Shown here piece by piece: positions 34,666 to 46,675 of a DNA stretch of 64,000 bases. Numbering within the stretch: position 1 is the stretch's first letter; every line of letters begins with the position of its first letter. The notes below the pieces were generated by a model. The model searched no databases. It was not told where the DNA came from and saw only the letters and a program-made list of their open reading frames with translations. Origin of the DNA: Vitis vinifera (Eukaryota > Streptophyta > Magnoliopsida > Vitales > Vitaceae); contig NC_081818.1 of the NCBI RefSeq assembly GCF_030704535.1, positions 29,282,001 through 29,346,000 of the forward strand. The letters run 5' to 3'. A program made the translations under genes and the position numbers.

Positions 34666-37600
34666 ACCAGTGCCGTTTCAGGCGTCTTTTCGCGCCAGCA
34701 AGAGGCGCCCTTTGGGAGTGCCGTTCAGGCGCTATTCGCATCGGTTGGAATTCACCAGTGAGGACTTACTTGCTGGTGATGTTGGTAGCCGGAAGGCACT
34801 CATGAGGCTCTTTATGCCTCTGATGCAGGTGGCTCCATGGCTTGCTGGTGATGAAGCAATCCACAAGGGTGGCGGTAAATTAGAACCTAGAGAGAGAATG
34901 GGTTCTATTAAGTGTTAGGCCATGTATTAAATGGAAATTTGGGCCTTGGTATAAGAGGCTATTGGGCTCATTAAGCTCAATGCATGCCAATAGCCCATTT
35001 TACAAAATTATGGGCTTTAAGTTTTGGTTCATTGAATGATGGTTAAAATTGGGCCAGTTTAGGCCCTTTTTGGCCCGATTTGAATTTTTATTTTAATTTT
35101 ATTGGGCATAGAATTGATTGTGTTTTATTTGGATTTAGGCATTCATTCATAATCTGAAACCTTTAAATTATTATTATTATTTTTAAATTATCATGTAAAT
35201 TTTATACATGCAAAATAAATAATTATATATTGTTTTATATGTTTGTAGCCTAAATTAAAGTTGTAGCTCTTAATGCATGCAATTATTGCCTGAATTGGAG
35301 TTAGATATATTAAAATTATATCATATAGTTTTAATGTCTAGTGAAACCATATGATTTTTTAAATAATTAAGGAATAGCCATAGCATCCTTAATTATATAA
35401 AAATTATATATTAAGTAAATAAGGATCACATTATGGACATTAATTGTAATTAATTATATAAATATGGTGATTTTGCCCCATAGGGTTTTCATTATGTTTA
35501 TATAATTAATTAGGATAAAATATTAAAATTAATTTTTCCTAATTTACCCACAGGAGTTAGGAAGAATTAATTTAATAGGTTTATCATAAAGATTATAGAC
35601 ATAAAATATCAAACTATATTCATAATAAATTTCATAATTCAATAAAATAGTTTGATAAAGTCTATCATAAAGATAATTAATTTGATTGAATTAAAGATTT
35701 AGCCCACAGGCAATTTTTAATAAAATTAGATTAAATTTTAAGCATGTTCTACATTGGTAAAGCATGACTTTATATTAAAGCCTCAAAATTTTTTAATAAG
35801 CTTGTAATCCTTTTGTGCAGTTTTACCTAGCATATCTGATATTCGTTGTGAGGCTCCCGAACTTAGAGGAGATAACTTTAAGATATGGAAGGAGATAATT
35901 CTTCTTCAATTAGGGTGCATGGACATAGACTATGCCATAAGGAAAGATGAACCACATAAGATCACTGATACCAGCACACCTGAAGAAATACTATTGTACG
36001 AACACTGGGAGAAATCTAATCGGTTCAGCGTGATGTACATAAAGACAAAAATTAGTGCTGGTATACGTGGTTTGATCGAGCAACATGAGAATGTCCGCGA
36101 ATTGCTCAAGGCTATTGACGAGCAATTCGTCACTTCAGATAAAGCCTTGGCAAGCACCCTAATTATGAAGTTCACATCCTTGAAGCTCACCGCTATAAGA
36201 GGTGTGCGTGAACATATCATGGAGATGAGGGACATTGTGGCTCAATTGAAGAAACTCGAGGTAGAAATGTCTGAATCCTTCTTGGTGCACTTTATCCTTA
36301 ACACTCTTCCACTTCAGTATGGACCTTTCAAAATCTCTTACAACACACATAAGGATAAGTGGTCTATCAATGAATTGATGATCATGTGTGTTCAAGAGGA
36401 AGGAAGGTTAATGATGGAACAAGGAGAAAGTGCCATGCTGGTGACGCAAAGGAAAGGAAAGAAAGGAAAATCTCAAGCTAGTCAAAAAGGGAAGCAACAA
36501 ATTTCTCCTAAATCTGACATTAAGAAAGACGAAAAGTGTTTTTTCTGTAAAAAGAAAGGACACGTGAAGAAGAAATGTCTGAAATTTCAGAATTGGCTTG
36601 AGAAGAAAGGTAACCCTACCTTATTTGTTTGTTATGAATCTAATATGGTTAATGTAAACACCAACACATGGTGGATTGATTCTGGATCTACAATCCACAT
36701 TTCAAATTCCTTGCAGGGTATGCAAAACCTAAGGAAGCCAGTGACAAGTGAGCAATTCATCTTATCCGGAAACAAGATGGGCTCGCATGTGGAAGCAATA
36801 GGGACATGTTATTTAACTTTAAATAGTGGTTTTGTTTTAGAATTGCAAAAGACCTTTATGTACCAAGTTTCTCACGAAACTTGATTTCAGTTTCTAGACT
36901 TGTACCGTTTGGATATTCCTTTCATTTTTCAGAAACATCTTTTAGTTTGATTTATAAATCTGATTGTGTTGGGAATGGTATCTTGTCTGATGGTCTTTAT
37001 TGTATATTCTTACAAAATGATACCGCTCATAATTCATTACATGTCCAAACTGGCATTAAGAGATGTGTTGTAAAAGAGGATTCCTCTACATTGTGGCACC
37101 GGAGATTAGGTCATATCTCCATAGATAGAATCAAAAGATTGGTGAATGATGGGGTACTTAGTACTCTAGATTTTACTGACTTTGAGACTTGTGTGGACTG
37201 CATTAAGGGAAAGCAGACCAACAAGTCAAAGAGAGGTGCTACTAGGAGTTCTATCATACTAGAGATCATACATATTAATATATGTAGTCTTGACATGGAC
37301 TCTCATGGTCAGAAATACTTCATCTCTTTCATAGATGATTTCTCACGATACATGTAACTCTACATACTTCATAATAAAAATGAAGCTTTAGATGCCTTTA
37401 AAGTCTTCAAGGCAGAAGTAGAGAAACAATATGGTAAACAAATTAAGATCGTGAGATTAGATAGAGGTGGAGAATATTATGATAGATACTTGGAAGATGG
37501 ACAATCACCTGGGCCATTTGCGAAGTTTCTTCAAGAGCATGGGATTGTTGCCCAATACACCATGCCTGGTTCTCCAGACCAAAATGGTGTAGCAGAAAGA

Positions 37601-40191
37601 AGAAACCGAACTTTATTGGACATGGTGAGGAGTATGCTTAGCAGCTCAAAACTTCCTAAATTCTTGTGGACTGAAGCACTTAAGACAACTGTGTATATAT
37701 TAAACCGAGTTCCAACCAAGGCTGTCCTAAAAACGCCATTTGAGTTATTGAAAGGTTGGAAACCGAGTTTGCGACATATGCGCGTTTGGGGATGCTCGTC
37801 TGAAGTGAGAATTTATAATCCACAAGAGAAGAAACTGGACCCAAGGACTATTAGTGGGTATTTCATTGGATATGCTGAAAAATCCAAGGGGTATAGGATT
37901 TACTGTCCATCTCACAGCACTAGGATTGTGGAATCAAGAAATGCTAAATTTCTTGAATATGACTTGGTCAGTGGGAGCGATCAATTTAGAAACATAGTTT
38001 CTGATATTGATCATACAGAGTCTCAACCTTCCACTTCAAGCGATAGATTGTTTATTGTTCATAACACCCCTCAAGTACAAACAGGTGTTGAATGAACAAT
38101 CGATGAAGTTCAACCAGTCATTGAAGTTCCACAAGTTGTTGACAACATTCCAGTAGACCAAGTTGATCAGGAATTGCCTAACACTTCTGAACAACAAGTT
38201 GAACCTCATACTTCCTCGGAAGATATTGGTGCAACCTTAAGAAGGTCTGCTCGAACTAAGAGGTCAGCAATTCCTAGTGATTATGTAGTGTATCTACAAG
38301 AATCTGACTATAATATAGGAACCGAAAATGATCCCGAATCATTTTCACAAGCCATGAGTTGTAAAGAATCAGAATTGTGGTACAATGCCATGAAGGATGA
38401 GATGAGTTCCATGAAGTGCAACGATGTTTGGGACCTTGTTGAGTTGCCTAATGGTGCAAAAACCATTGGTTGTAAATGGGTTTTTAAGACAAAGAAAGAC
38501 TCATTAGGCAACATTGAGAGATACAAGGCCAGACTTGTTGCAAAGGGTTTCACTCATAAAGAAAGAATCGATTACACGGAAACCTTTTCTCCTGTATATA
38601 AGAAAGATTCTTTACGCATTATATTGGCATTAGTAGCCCACTTTGATTTGGAATTGCAACAAATGGATGTGAAAACAACATTTATTAATGGAGAGCTAGA
38701 GAAGGAGGTTTACATGAAACAACCTGAAGGATTCCCCTCTAGTGATGGTGAGCAATTGGTTTGTAAGTTTAAGAAATCCATATACGGTTTAAAACAAGCA
38801 TCCCGCCAATGGTATTTAAAATTCCATAACATAATTTCTTCATTTGGTTTTGAAGAAAATGTTATGGATCAATGCATATACCTTAAGGTCAGTGGGAGTA
38901 AAGTTTGTTTTCTTGTTTTATACGTGGATGACATCTTACTTGCAACCAATGATAAGGGTTTACTTCATGAGGTGAAACAATTCCTCTCTAAAAATTTTGA
39001 CATGAAGGATATGGGTGAGGCATCTTATGTCATTGGCATTAAGATCCATAGAGATAGATTTAAAGGTATCTTAGGTTTGTCTCAAGAAACCTATATCAAT
39101 AAAGTTTTAGAGAGATTTCGGATGAAGAATTGTTCACCTAGTGTTTTCCCTATAGTGAAGGGTGATAGGTTCAATCTGAACCAATGCCTGAAAAACGATC
39201 TTGAGAGGGAACAAATGAAGAAAATTCCATATGCTTCTGTAGTCGGAAGTTTGATGTATGCTCAGGTCTGCACAAGGCCTAACATTGCATTTGCTGTTGG
39301 AATGTTAGGACGATATCAGAGTAACCCAGGTATAGACCACTGGAAAGCTGCAAAGAAAGTGATGAGATATCTTCAAGGAACCAAAGATTACAATCTTATG
39401 TACAGACGAACAAGCAATTTAGAGGTAGTTGGCTACTCAGATTCAGACTTTGCTGGCTGTGTTGATTCATGTAAATCAACATCTGGATACATTTTTATAT
39501 TGGGCGGTGGAGCTATATCTTGGAGGAGAGTTAAGTAGACCATGACTGCTACTTCTACTATGGAAGCTGAGTTCATATCTTGTTTTGAGGCTACTTCACA
39601 TGGTGTATGGCTTAAGAGTTTCATTTCCGAGCTTAGAGTTATGGATTCAATATCTAGGCCATTGAGTATATATTGCGACAATTCAGCTGCAGTCTTTATG
39701 ACGAAGAACAATAAAAGTGGAAGTCGAAGCAAACACATCGACATTAAGTATCTAGCCATAAGAGAACGTGTTAAAGAAAAGAAAGTGGTTATTGAGCACA
39801 TTAGCACTGAATTGATGATCGTTGATCCTTTGACTAAGGGCATGCCACCATTGAAATTCAAGGATCATGTAGTGAACATGGGACTTAGTTCCCTTATGTA
39901 GTTTCTATTGTACAAACTCTTATTATGATGTTTTCTCATATTGATGCGCATTTTTTATTTAATTTTGAGAAAATTCAACTTCATTGGACCAAGAATGAAC
40001 ATAGGGTTTATTCATTAAGTAATATTGCCACATAAAGTATAATGTTAAGAAATGAGTACACTGTAATACATGGAAGGTAACACTCGTTAAATAGAGGACT
40101 TATCGCCATGATTCATGTATTTGTTACTTAATGGGACAATTGATGGACTGAATTAGGACATTAGGTTAAAGGTGTGGACCAAGTGGGAGAA

Positions 40192-40567
40192 TGTAAGCTA
40201 AATACACGTTCACACGTTCTCACTTCATGATGTGGTCCAACACTTTGACCACGTCCTCCACCATCTCACTTTCGTTGCGGTTAAGGAGCCAGCAACTGCT
40301 CAACGTGGTGGCAAGAACAACGTGGTATGATGGAAGCCACGAATATAAAGATTTTAAAAGGAAAAAATGGTCCTGAACTCGTCTGCTATTATCTTCAGAA
40401 ACACCATCTAAACAAAGAGAGATTAGAGTTTGGAAATCAAGTTTTTTGAAACCGACTACAATGACTGGAGGTAAGTAGACTATTCTTAGTCTTTTTCAGT
40501 TTTGATTCATATTGCAAATCCATTGGAATCATATATATATATATATATAGCATGTAAACAACTTACA
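40192..40567 (+). repeat. Right LTR of the copia element
   Basis: 376 bp. The extra length over the left LTR is an AT microsatellite expansion near its 3' end. Confidence 0.95.
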
Positions 40568-40572
40568 TATTT

Positions 40573-40961
40573 TAGTTATTATGCTTTAAAAATAGTAATT
40601 ATGCTTCCTATATAAAATAAAATATATTTTAATCTTTTTATTTTGAAAATAAACAATGGTGTTGTTTTTCAAATATTTCAATTCTATTACACCTTGTCCC
40701 AACTTTTCCAAAAATACAACATAGAAGATAGAAAGAGTTTTATCTCATATATTTAAAACATTTAAATTAGGAAGGTTTTTTAGATAGGAAATAAAATCAG
40801 ATTAGGTGATGAATAAGTGAATATAAATTGCTTTTTTTTTCATATGTAAACTTGGAGCAAGGGAATAGGCTGTTATTGTCTAGTTTTTCTGTCGGGTTAG
40901 AAGACAGCTAGGTGGATGGTCAGCAAGAGAAGCCCGTGGACACCAATATTTTTAATCTATA

Positions 40962-41035
<74 letters not shown>

Positions 41036-41386
41036 AAAATAATTTTTGTATTCAGTACTTTATTTTGAATTATTTTTCATATTTATATAAATATTTTTAA
41101 AAGCACTTATATTGATTCTAAAACCAAAAATAAAAATAAAAAATATATCCAAATGTAATCATAGTAATTATCATAATGTTTTATTTGAACTTTAAATAAT
41201 TTTAAAAAATTCTTAAAATTTTATTTAACTTTTATAATTTGTTATCGTCTATATTTTGTTTTTGTCAAGTCTTCATCTACATTTATGTAACATTCTGTGG
41301 TCTATCAAAGATTCTCAAATTTTTTTATTTCATTCTCATTTTAATTGTTTTGGTTTGTTTTCATCAAGTCTTTATCTAGTCTTATG
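40573..41386 (+). repeat. Boundary block, module (copy i) and decayed RLK upstream DNA
   Basis: Positions 40573-40955 match 19620-19985 closely. An (AT)n tract of about 66 bp follows (40967-41032). Positions 41040-41386 then resemble 890-1440 of copy A, including the GTCAAGTCTT repeat. This is the start of a third, decayed unit. No gene. Confidence 0.65.
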
Positions 41387-41986
41387 CAAGGATGAAAATA
41401 TTGATAATTATGGATATATCGGTACTTCGATTTTACGGATATATTGAAAATATATCGGGCGGATATTTTGGAAAAAAATATCGATAAGGTTAAAATTGAT
41501 CAAAATTTATAAACATACAAGAAAACTTCATAAAAATGTAATTAGAAGTATAATAGATATTTTAAAGTTGTTTTATTAAAGAATTTGATATATGTATAAT
41601 ATGATTTATCATATTTGATAATAATAACGTATGCATCGATAAAAATATGAATTTTATAAATGTACATTTATTATTAAATTAAATTAAATATTATTTCATA
41701 ATAATATTATGATATTTGATTATAATATGTCTAACTTAAAAATATATATTAATATTAAAATTATGATCCATTTAATTCAATTGTATTAAATGATATAAAA
41801 TAAATTATGATATATGTATAATTTTTTAATATTTAATTAATTTATTAATGATATTAAAAACACTATGAAGAAAATTATTGTGATAATTTTTATAATATCA
41901 AAACTTAAAAAAATATAAAATAAAAACTCTTATAAATGAAATTAAAAGCGTAATAGACATTTTAGTGTTTTTTTTTTAATAAATTG

Positions 41987-42056
<70 letters not shown>

Positions 42057-42590
42057 GTACATGTTAATAAAAAATATAAATTTGATAAGTGTACATTGAT
42101 TATTAAATTATATAAAATATTATTTGATGATAATATTGTGATATGTGATTATAATATGTTTAATTTTAAAATCTATTTAATATTAAAATTCTGATATATT
42201 ATAAATAAATTATGATAAATGTATAAATTTTTAATATATTAATAATATTAAAAACACTATGAATAAAATTATGATATATTTTTACTAATCAATTAAATGA
42301 AAATTTTTCATTCAATTATAAAATAGTTATAATTAATTTGTTATTTAAAGTGTTTTTTTTAATATTTTATTTATATCATAACTTTTGATATATATTTCTT
42401 TAGTGCATATTATATATTAAAGGGCACGTTTGCCCTAGTGGAGCTGGGGATGTATGTTGAACGCAGCAAAAAAAAGCTCAATTTTGAGCTTTGATCGCAT
42501 TGACTAGTCGTTGACCACCGATATATCCATGCTATATATCGTTTCGCCACCCACCGATACACCGATATTTCGACGATATTTTCTTCCTTG
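41387..42590. mobile_element. Non-autonomous hAT-type element, 1.2 kb
   Basis: Ends CAAGGATGAAAATAT and ATATTTTCTTCCTTG are inverted repeats with one mismatch, flanked by the perfect 8-bp duplication GTCTTATG (41379-41386, 42591-42598). An 8-bp target and CA(A/G)GG ends fit the hAT superfamily. No transposase. The interior is extremely AT-rich and consists of two similar tandem halves of about 405 bp (from about 41520 and 41930, each ending ATTAAAAACACTATGAA), the second containing an (AT)n tract (about 41992-42050). The subterminal regions carry several CGATAT motifs. It inserted into decayed RLK upstream DNA. Confidence 0.85.
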
Positions 42591-43589
42591 GTCTTATGTA
42601 ATATTTTGTAGTCTTCCAAAGAATCTTGAAAATTTTTATCCCATTCTCATTTTAATTGTGTTGTTATGTTTTCATCAAGTCTTTATCTAGTTTAATAATA
42701 AATCAACATATTCATACTATGTAAATAATACGTAATTTAATTTGTTGACTCATTTTGAAGTCAACTAATATGACTTTATAACTTAATTTAAGTCATTTGT
42801 TAATTAATTGATTAATAGATCAAAGTCTTTAAAAAAAAAATTAAAGAAAAAAACTATGAAAAATATAGGGAAAATTGGATAAGAAGTCATTTTTTTCATA
42901 TTAGAAATGAAATTTTTTTAGTATATGTATCCTTTCTCTATTCATTATTTATTCAAATGCAACTTCTCTATTTATTTTTCCAATTTGATAATAGCATTAT
43001 GCGATCAAAGAATTGCATGAGATTGATACATAATGCATTGTGATATTTGAATGACATTATTGATCTTAACTATGTCATAATGAAATACTTTTTTCTTCAA
43101 ATACTAAAATTTGACATCCCTTCTTTTTTCATTTTTACTCTATAATTTCTTATAACTTATCAATTTATAATAATGATGATAATAATAACAATGAAAATAA
43201 TAGTAATGATAATAACAGAGAAATCCTTCTAATTTCTTTTTAAAAATTAGAAGGATTTTTATGCACATAATCAATCCATTGTCAAAGCAAATTGAATTAT
43301 TTCACAATGTGGTGAAGATCGATAATGAATTTATTGAGTATTTTTAAAAGTCCTACCTTATCTATTTTCCAAAGTATTTAAAATTTTGTATAAAATAAAA
43401 TTATTTAATCATGTATAAGAAGAGCACTAAAAAATATTGGTGGGAGAGTGGAAATGGTATCATGGCACCCAAACACCCAATGACATACAAGTGATGCTTA
43501 TTAAGTCATATTTTTTAAAAAACAATATTCTTAAAATTAAATAATATTGATGAACTACAAGTAATATCGGTTAGTCATATGCTGGGATA

Positions 43590-44350
43590 TAAAGTAAATT
43601 CTTATTACCTAACCTGTATAGCTTCCACTGCGGGAGCCAAGTTGGATCTAACAAATAGAGTTTGTCAACATTTTCAATCACCCACCGGAGATCAAGCTTA
43701 TATCGCATTACTTAAAAGGGACTCTTGATCATGGTCTTTGAACCTCTCGTAATTAAAAAAATTTCACATTGTCTTGCTTATGTGATGCAAATTGAGTAGG
43801 ATGTCCGATTACTAAGGCTATGTTTGGTTCTCAGAAAATTTGAGGGAAAATGCAAGGGAAAGAAAATACGAAGAAAAAATAGAAGAAAAGAAAAAGTGAA
43901 GGAAAATAAAAAATGGATTAAAAGTTGATAAGTTATTTTTATTTTTTACTTCAAACTCATTTTATTTATTTTAACTCATTAATATAAAGATTAAATAATT
44001 TTAAAATACATAAGTTTTTAATTAGTTTTAATTATATTTGATTTTCTTTTATATTTTTCATAAGACAACCAAACATGAAAAAATTATTTTCCTTTGCATT
44101 TTTTTTCCTTCCTTAGTATTTTCCGGGAACCAAACATAACCTAAAAGAAGCTCCAGAAGCTACTGCATTTTTATGGCGTCAATTGTATTTTATGATCATC
44201 TAAGAACCAACCTACTGTTGCTCGATCAAGTGGTAAAGCTGAATATCGGTCCTTGGCCTCCAATACAACACTCACTTGCATTTCTTTCTTAGTTCATGAA
44301 ATCGGTATTTCTTTTTCAAATCCTTTATAACATCTTTGTGACAACATGAA
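43590..44350 (+). mobile_element. Old Ty1/copia pol fragment
   Basis: A heavily decayed piece of copia pol. The end of the reverse transcriptase region (VCQHFQSPT, LKGTLDHGL) lies at about 43640-43730. Part of RNase H (QPTVARSSGKAEYRSLAS) lies at about 44210-44265. No LTR is attached. It is interrupted by the MITE at 43816-44141. It is much older than the 33786-40567 element and belongs to a different copia lineage. Confidence 0.75.
43816..44141. mobile_element. Tourist-like MITE nested in the copia fragment
   Basis: A 326-bp element with ends GGCTATGTTTGGTTC and GAACCAAACATAACC and TAA duplications (43813-43815, 44142-44144). It is the same family as 4111-4437 and 22165-22491 in the opposite orientation. 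No coding capacity. Confidence 0.85.
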
Positions 44351-44725
44351 AAAAAAAAAATTGAGATATTCATGCTAATAAGAGTGTTAAGTTGCGATAG
44401 TGATAAAACATCTTTGATTTTATATAAAATTAGACGTCACATTTACTTAATTTTTTTAATAGTAGCATATTTTTTTTAAAATGATACTATTTAAATTGAA
44501 TAATTTAGGTGAACTATGAATACAAGTACAACGTTAATGCTCCTCATTTTATTGAAATATAATATATCATTAACAGTTTTGAATATTCAGCATGTTAGTC
44601 AAAAGCCTAGCATTGCCTATCTAACCTCAATTCAATCACTTTAGGATTGGACTTGGGCTTACTTTCAGAGTTTAACTCTAGCCTATGAGTTGGGCCAAGC
44701 TCGTTCAGCATTAAACCCTAAAAAG

Positions 44726-45099
44726 TAGGGATGGCAACGGGGCGGGTTTTTTCAGGCACCCGCCCCGCCCCGCCCCGCCCCTACCCTAATGGGACGGGGT
44801 TGAAATTTAATAAACAGGTTTTTAACGGGTATGAGATTTTTTTTTTAAACCCGGGGCGGGTTCGGGACGGGTTCGGGTATTGCCCCATCCCGCCCCGCCC
44901 CACCCCGTTTACATATAAAATCAATTTTAAAATTTAATTTAATTTAAATTTTAAAATTAATTTTATTTTACTATTTTTAATATATAGATAATAATAATAA
45001 AAAATTAATAAAATAAGTTATAAAAAATATAATAATTTTATTATTTATAAATATATTTATTTTAATGTAATTAAAAATTTTAAAAGCAAATTTTTAAAA

Positions 45100-45138
<39 letters not shown>

Positions 45139-45291
45139 AGGCTAAACGAGGCGGGTTTGGGAATTTCCCATACCCGCCCCGCCCCGTTTAATTTTTTAAA
45201 CGGGACGGGGATGGGAATTATTTTTAATAAACGGGGCGGGGTTGGGATGGGGGCAACGGAATTTCTCATACCCGCCCCGTTGCCATTCCTA
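44726..45291. mobile_element. hAT-type MITE with GC-rich arms
   Basis: A 566-bp element with ends TAGGGATGGCAACGGGGC and GCCCCGTTGCCATTCCTA, inverted with hardly a mismatch, and a perfect 8-bp duplication CTAAAAAG (44718-44725, 45292-45299). Each arm holds multiple GGGGCGGG / CCCGCCCC runs, while the centre is AT-rich with a poly-A run of about 35 bp (45103-45136). It should fold into a strong hairpin. The open frames over it are translated GC-repeat and not genes. Confidence 0.9.
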
Positions 45292-45892
45292 CTAAAAAGG
45301 GGTTGATTTTGTTGACACCCTCTTAGATTTAGTATAAATATATTAAGTTATTATTGATTTTAAACTTCATTAATTAGACAACACTCTTATAAATATATTT
45401 TAAATATAAAATTTATCTTTTAGAGAATAAATTAATTTATTTTTAAAAGACACACCTACATAATTTTCTTTTATAAAAGATTTCTCTAAAAAATATATTT
45501 TATAAATATAATAAATTTATAAAGTGCTAATTAATGAAATTTAAAACTAATAACAGTTAAATATATTTACAACAAATCTCAAGAGATCTCAATGAAATTA
45601 ACCCTAAAAATAAATATGATCTAAATATGCTTTAAAAAAATAAATGAAAAAAATAAACGAAAATAAAATAAAATATAAAATATAAACCCATCATCATTGA
45701 TATAGAAGACAAAAATTTAGAAGAAAAATGATTCATCATTAACTTCTAAAATAAAATAAAATTTTTTAAATAAAAAAAAAGCCCTACATTTGTTTCAGTC
45801 ATGATAATCGAATGAAAAATGATGTAAATACATTAATTTCATGTGTGCACTTAGTTATTTTAGTTATTATGTTTTAAAAATATGAATTATGC

Positions 45893-46130
45893 TGCTTATA
45901 TAAAATAAAATACATTTTAATCTTTTTGTTTTGAAAAAAACAAACGGTCTTGTTTTTCAAATTTTCAATTCTATTACACGGTCTGCCAATTTTTCCAAAA
46001 ATACGTACATAGAAGATAAGATAGAAAAAGTTTTTATGTCATATATTAAAAATACTTAAATTAGGAAGGTCTTTTAGATAGGACAGAAAATCAGATTAAT
46101 GTGATGAATAATTGAATATAAATTGTTTTC
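45893..46130 (+). repeat. Boundary block before the tandem modules
   Basis: This block (AATCTTTTTGTTTTG, TTCTATTACAC, GTCTTTTAGATAGGA) matches 1-210, 19655-19888, 40613-40850 and 47830-48060. It leads directly into the first of three tandem modules. Confidence 0.7.
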
Positions 46131-46675
46131 TTCAGACGTAAACTTGCAGCAAGGGAATAGACTGTCATTGTCTACATTTTTTGTTAGGTTAGAAGAGAGC
46201 CAGGTGAGTGGTCAGCAAGAGAATCACGTAGACACCAATATTGCAGATTTTAGCCGTGGACTGAAAAAGACTGGCTTGACTTGGTGTGTGTTTCTGGGGG
46301 GGCGGGGAGTCTTCAAACGTAAACTTGCAGCAAGGGAATAGACTGTCATTGTCTACATTTTTTGTTAGGTTAGAAGAGAGCCAGGTGGTGGTCAGCAAGA
46401 GAATCACGTAGACACCAATATTGGAGATTTTAGCCGTGGACTGAAAAACACTGGCTTGACTTGGTGTGTGTTTCTGGCGGGGGCGGGGGAGTCTTCAGAC
46501 GTAAACTTGCAGCAAGGGAATAGACTGTCATTGTCTACATTTTTTGTTAGGTTAGAAGAGAGCCAGGTGGGTGGTCAGCAAGAGAATCATGTAGACACCA
46601 ATATTGGAGATTTTAGTCGTGGACTGAAAAACACTGGCTTGACTTGGTGTGTGTTGGGAGGGGGGGGGGGGGAAG
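46131..46675 (+). repeat. Three tandem 181-bp copies of the RLK promoter-derived module
   Basis: Near-identical units begin at about 46131, 46312 and 46494. Each carries GTAAACTTGCAGCAAGGGAA, GGTTAGAAGAGAGCCAGGTG, TAGACACCAATATTG, and TGACTTGGTGTGTG ending in a G-run (up to about 16 G at 46656-46672). The units correspond to the short form of the sequence just upstream of the RLK TATA boxes. Short open frames across them shift between units, so coding is unlikely. Confidence 0.9.

Larger units (their letters stand above)
33786..40567 (+). mobile_element. Ty1/copia LTR retrotransposon, nearly whole but broken
   Basis: A fossil element of 6782 bp with two LTRs, a 5-bp TATTT duplication (33781-33785, 40568-40572) and TGTAAG...CTTACA ends. 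A primer site like initiator Met tRNA (TGGTATCAGAGC, 34158) follows the left LTR, and a purine tract (AAGTGGGAGAA, 40181) precedes the right. Parts in copia order are: a GC-rich leader; gag at about 35.85-36.6 kb with a CCHC knuckle; protease near 36.67 kb (DSG); integrase at about 37.1-38.0 kb (pre-integrase HRRLGH, core DDFSR); reverse transcriptase at about 38.4-39.2 kb (YVDD); and RNase H at about 39.4-39.85 kb (YCDNSAA). The coding part is interrupted by a handful of breaks (about four), so it looks dead on its own. The LTRs differ at about 7 of 370 positions (1.9 percent), suggesting roughly one million years, depending on the rate used. Confidence 0.95.
19655..40600. repeat. Tandem segmental duplication, copy B
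   Basis: Second copy of the segment at 1-19654. It differs by loss of about 1.7 kb near 19985-20030 (an AT microsatellite sits there), by the Harbinger insertion in the RLK, by absence of the 13366-type element, and by the copia insertion at 33786-40567. The sequence at 40568-40955 repeats 19616-19985 almost exactly and begins the next, more decayed unit. Confidence 0.85.
42591..45892 (+). pseudogene. Relic RLK unit: upstream DNA joined to a 3' flank, gene body missing
   Basis: Positions 42600-42840 resemble RLK upstream DNA (GTCAAGTCTT repeat, then an AATTAATTGATTAATAGATCAAAG stretch like 5710-5735, which lies about 0.4 kb before RLK1). From about 42880 the sequence matches the 3' flank behind RLK3 (53910-54110; AGTATATGTATCC, TAATAGCATTATG). 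It continues, with insertions, to 44580 (compare 9450-9650), to 44720 (compare 55570-55660) and to 45830 (compare 12745-12990). The whole RLK coding region is absent between. Insertions in the flank are a copia fragment, a MITE and a hAT-type MITE. It is a deletion relic of a former cluster member. Confidence 0.65.

Noticed and set aside
34157-34918. Open frames in the GC-rich stretch after the left copia LTR
   Set aside because: They translate the 82-bp tandem repeat of the element's leader, overlap in different frames, and match no domain.
40912-41100. Open frame with an (IY)n tract
   Set aside because: It is a translation of an AT microsatellite.
44731-45269. Pro/Gly/Arg-rich open frames on both strands
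   Set aside because: They are translations of the GC-run arms of the hAT-type MITE.
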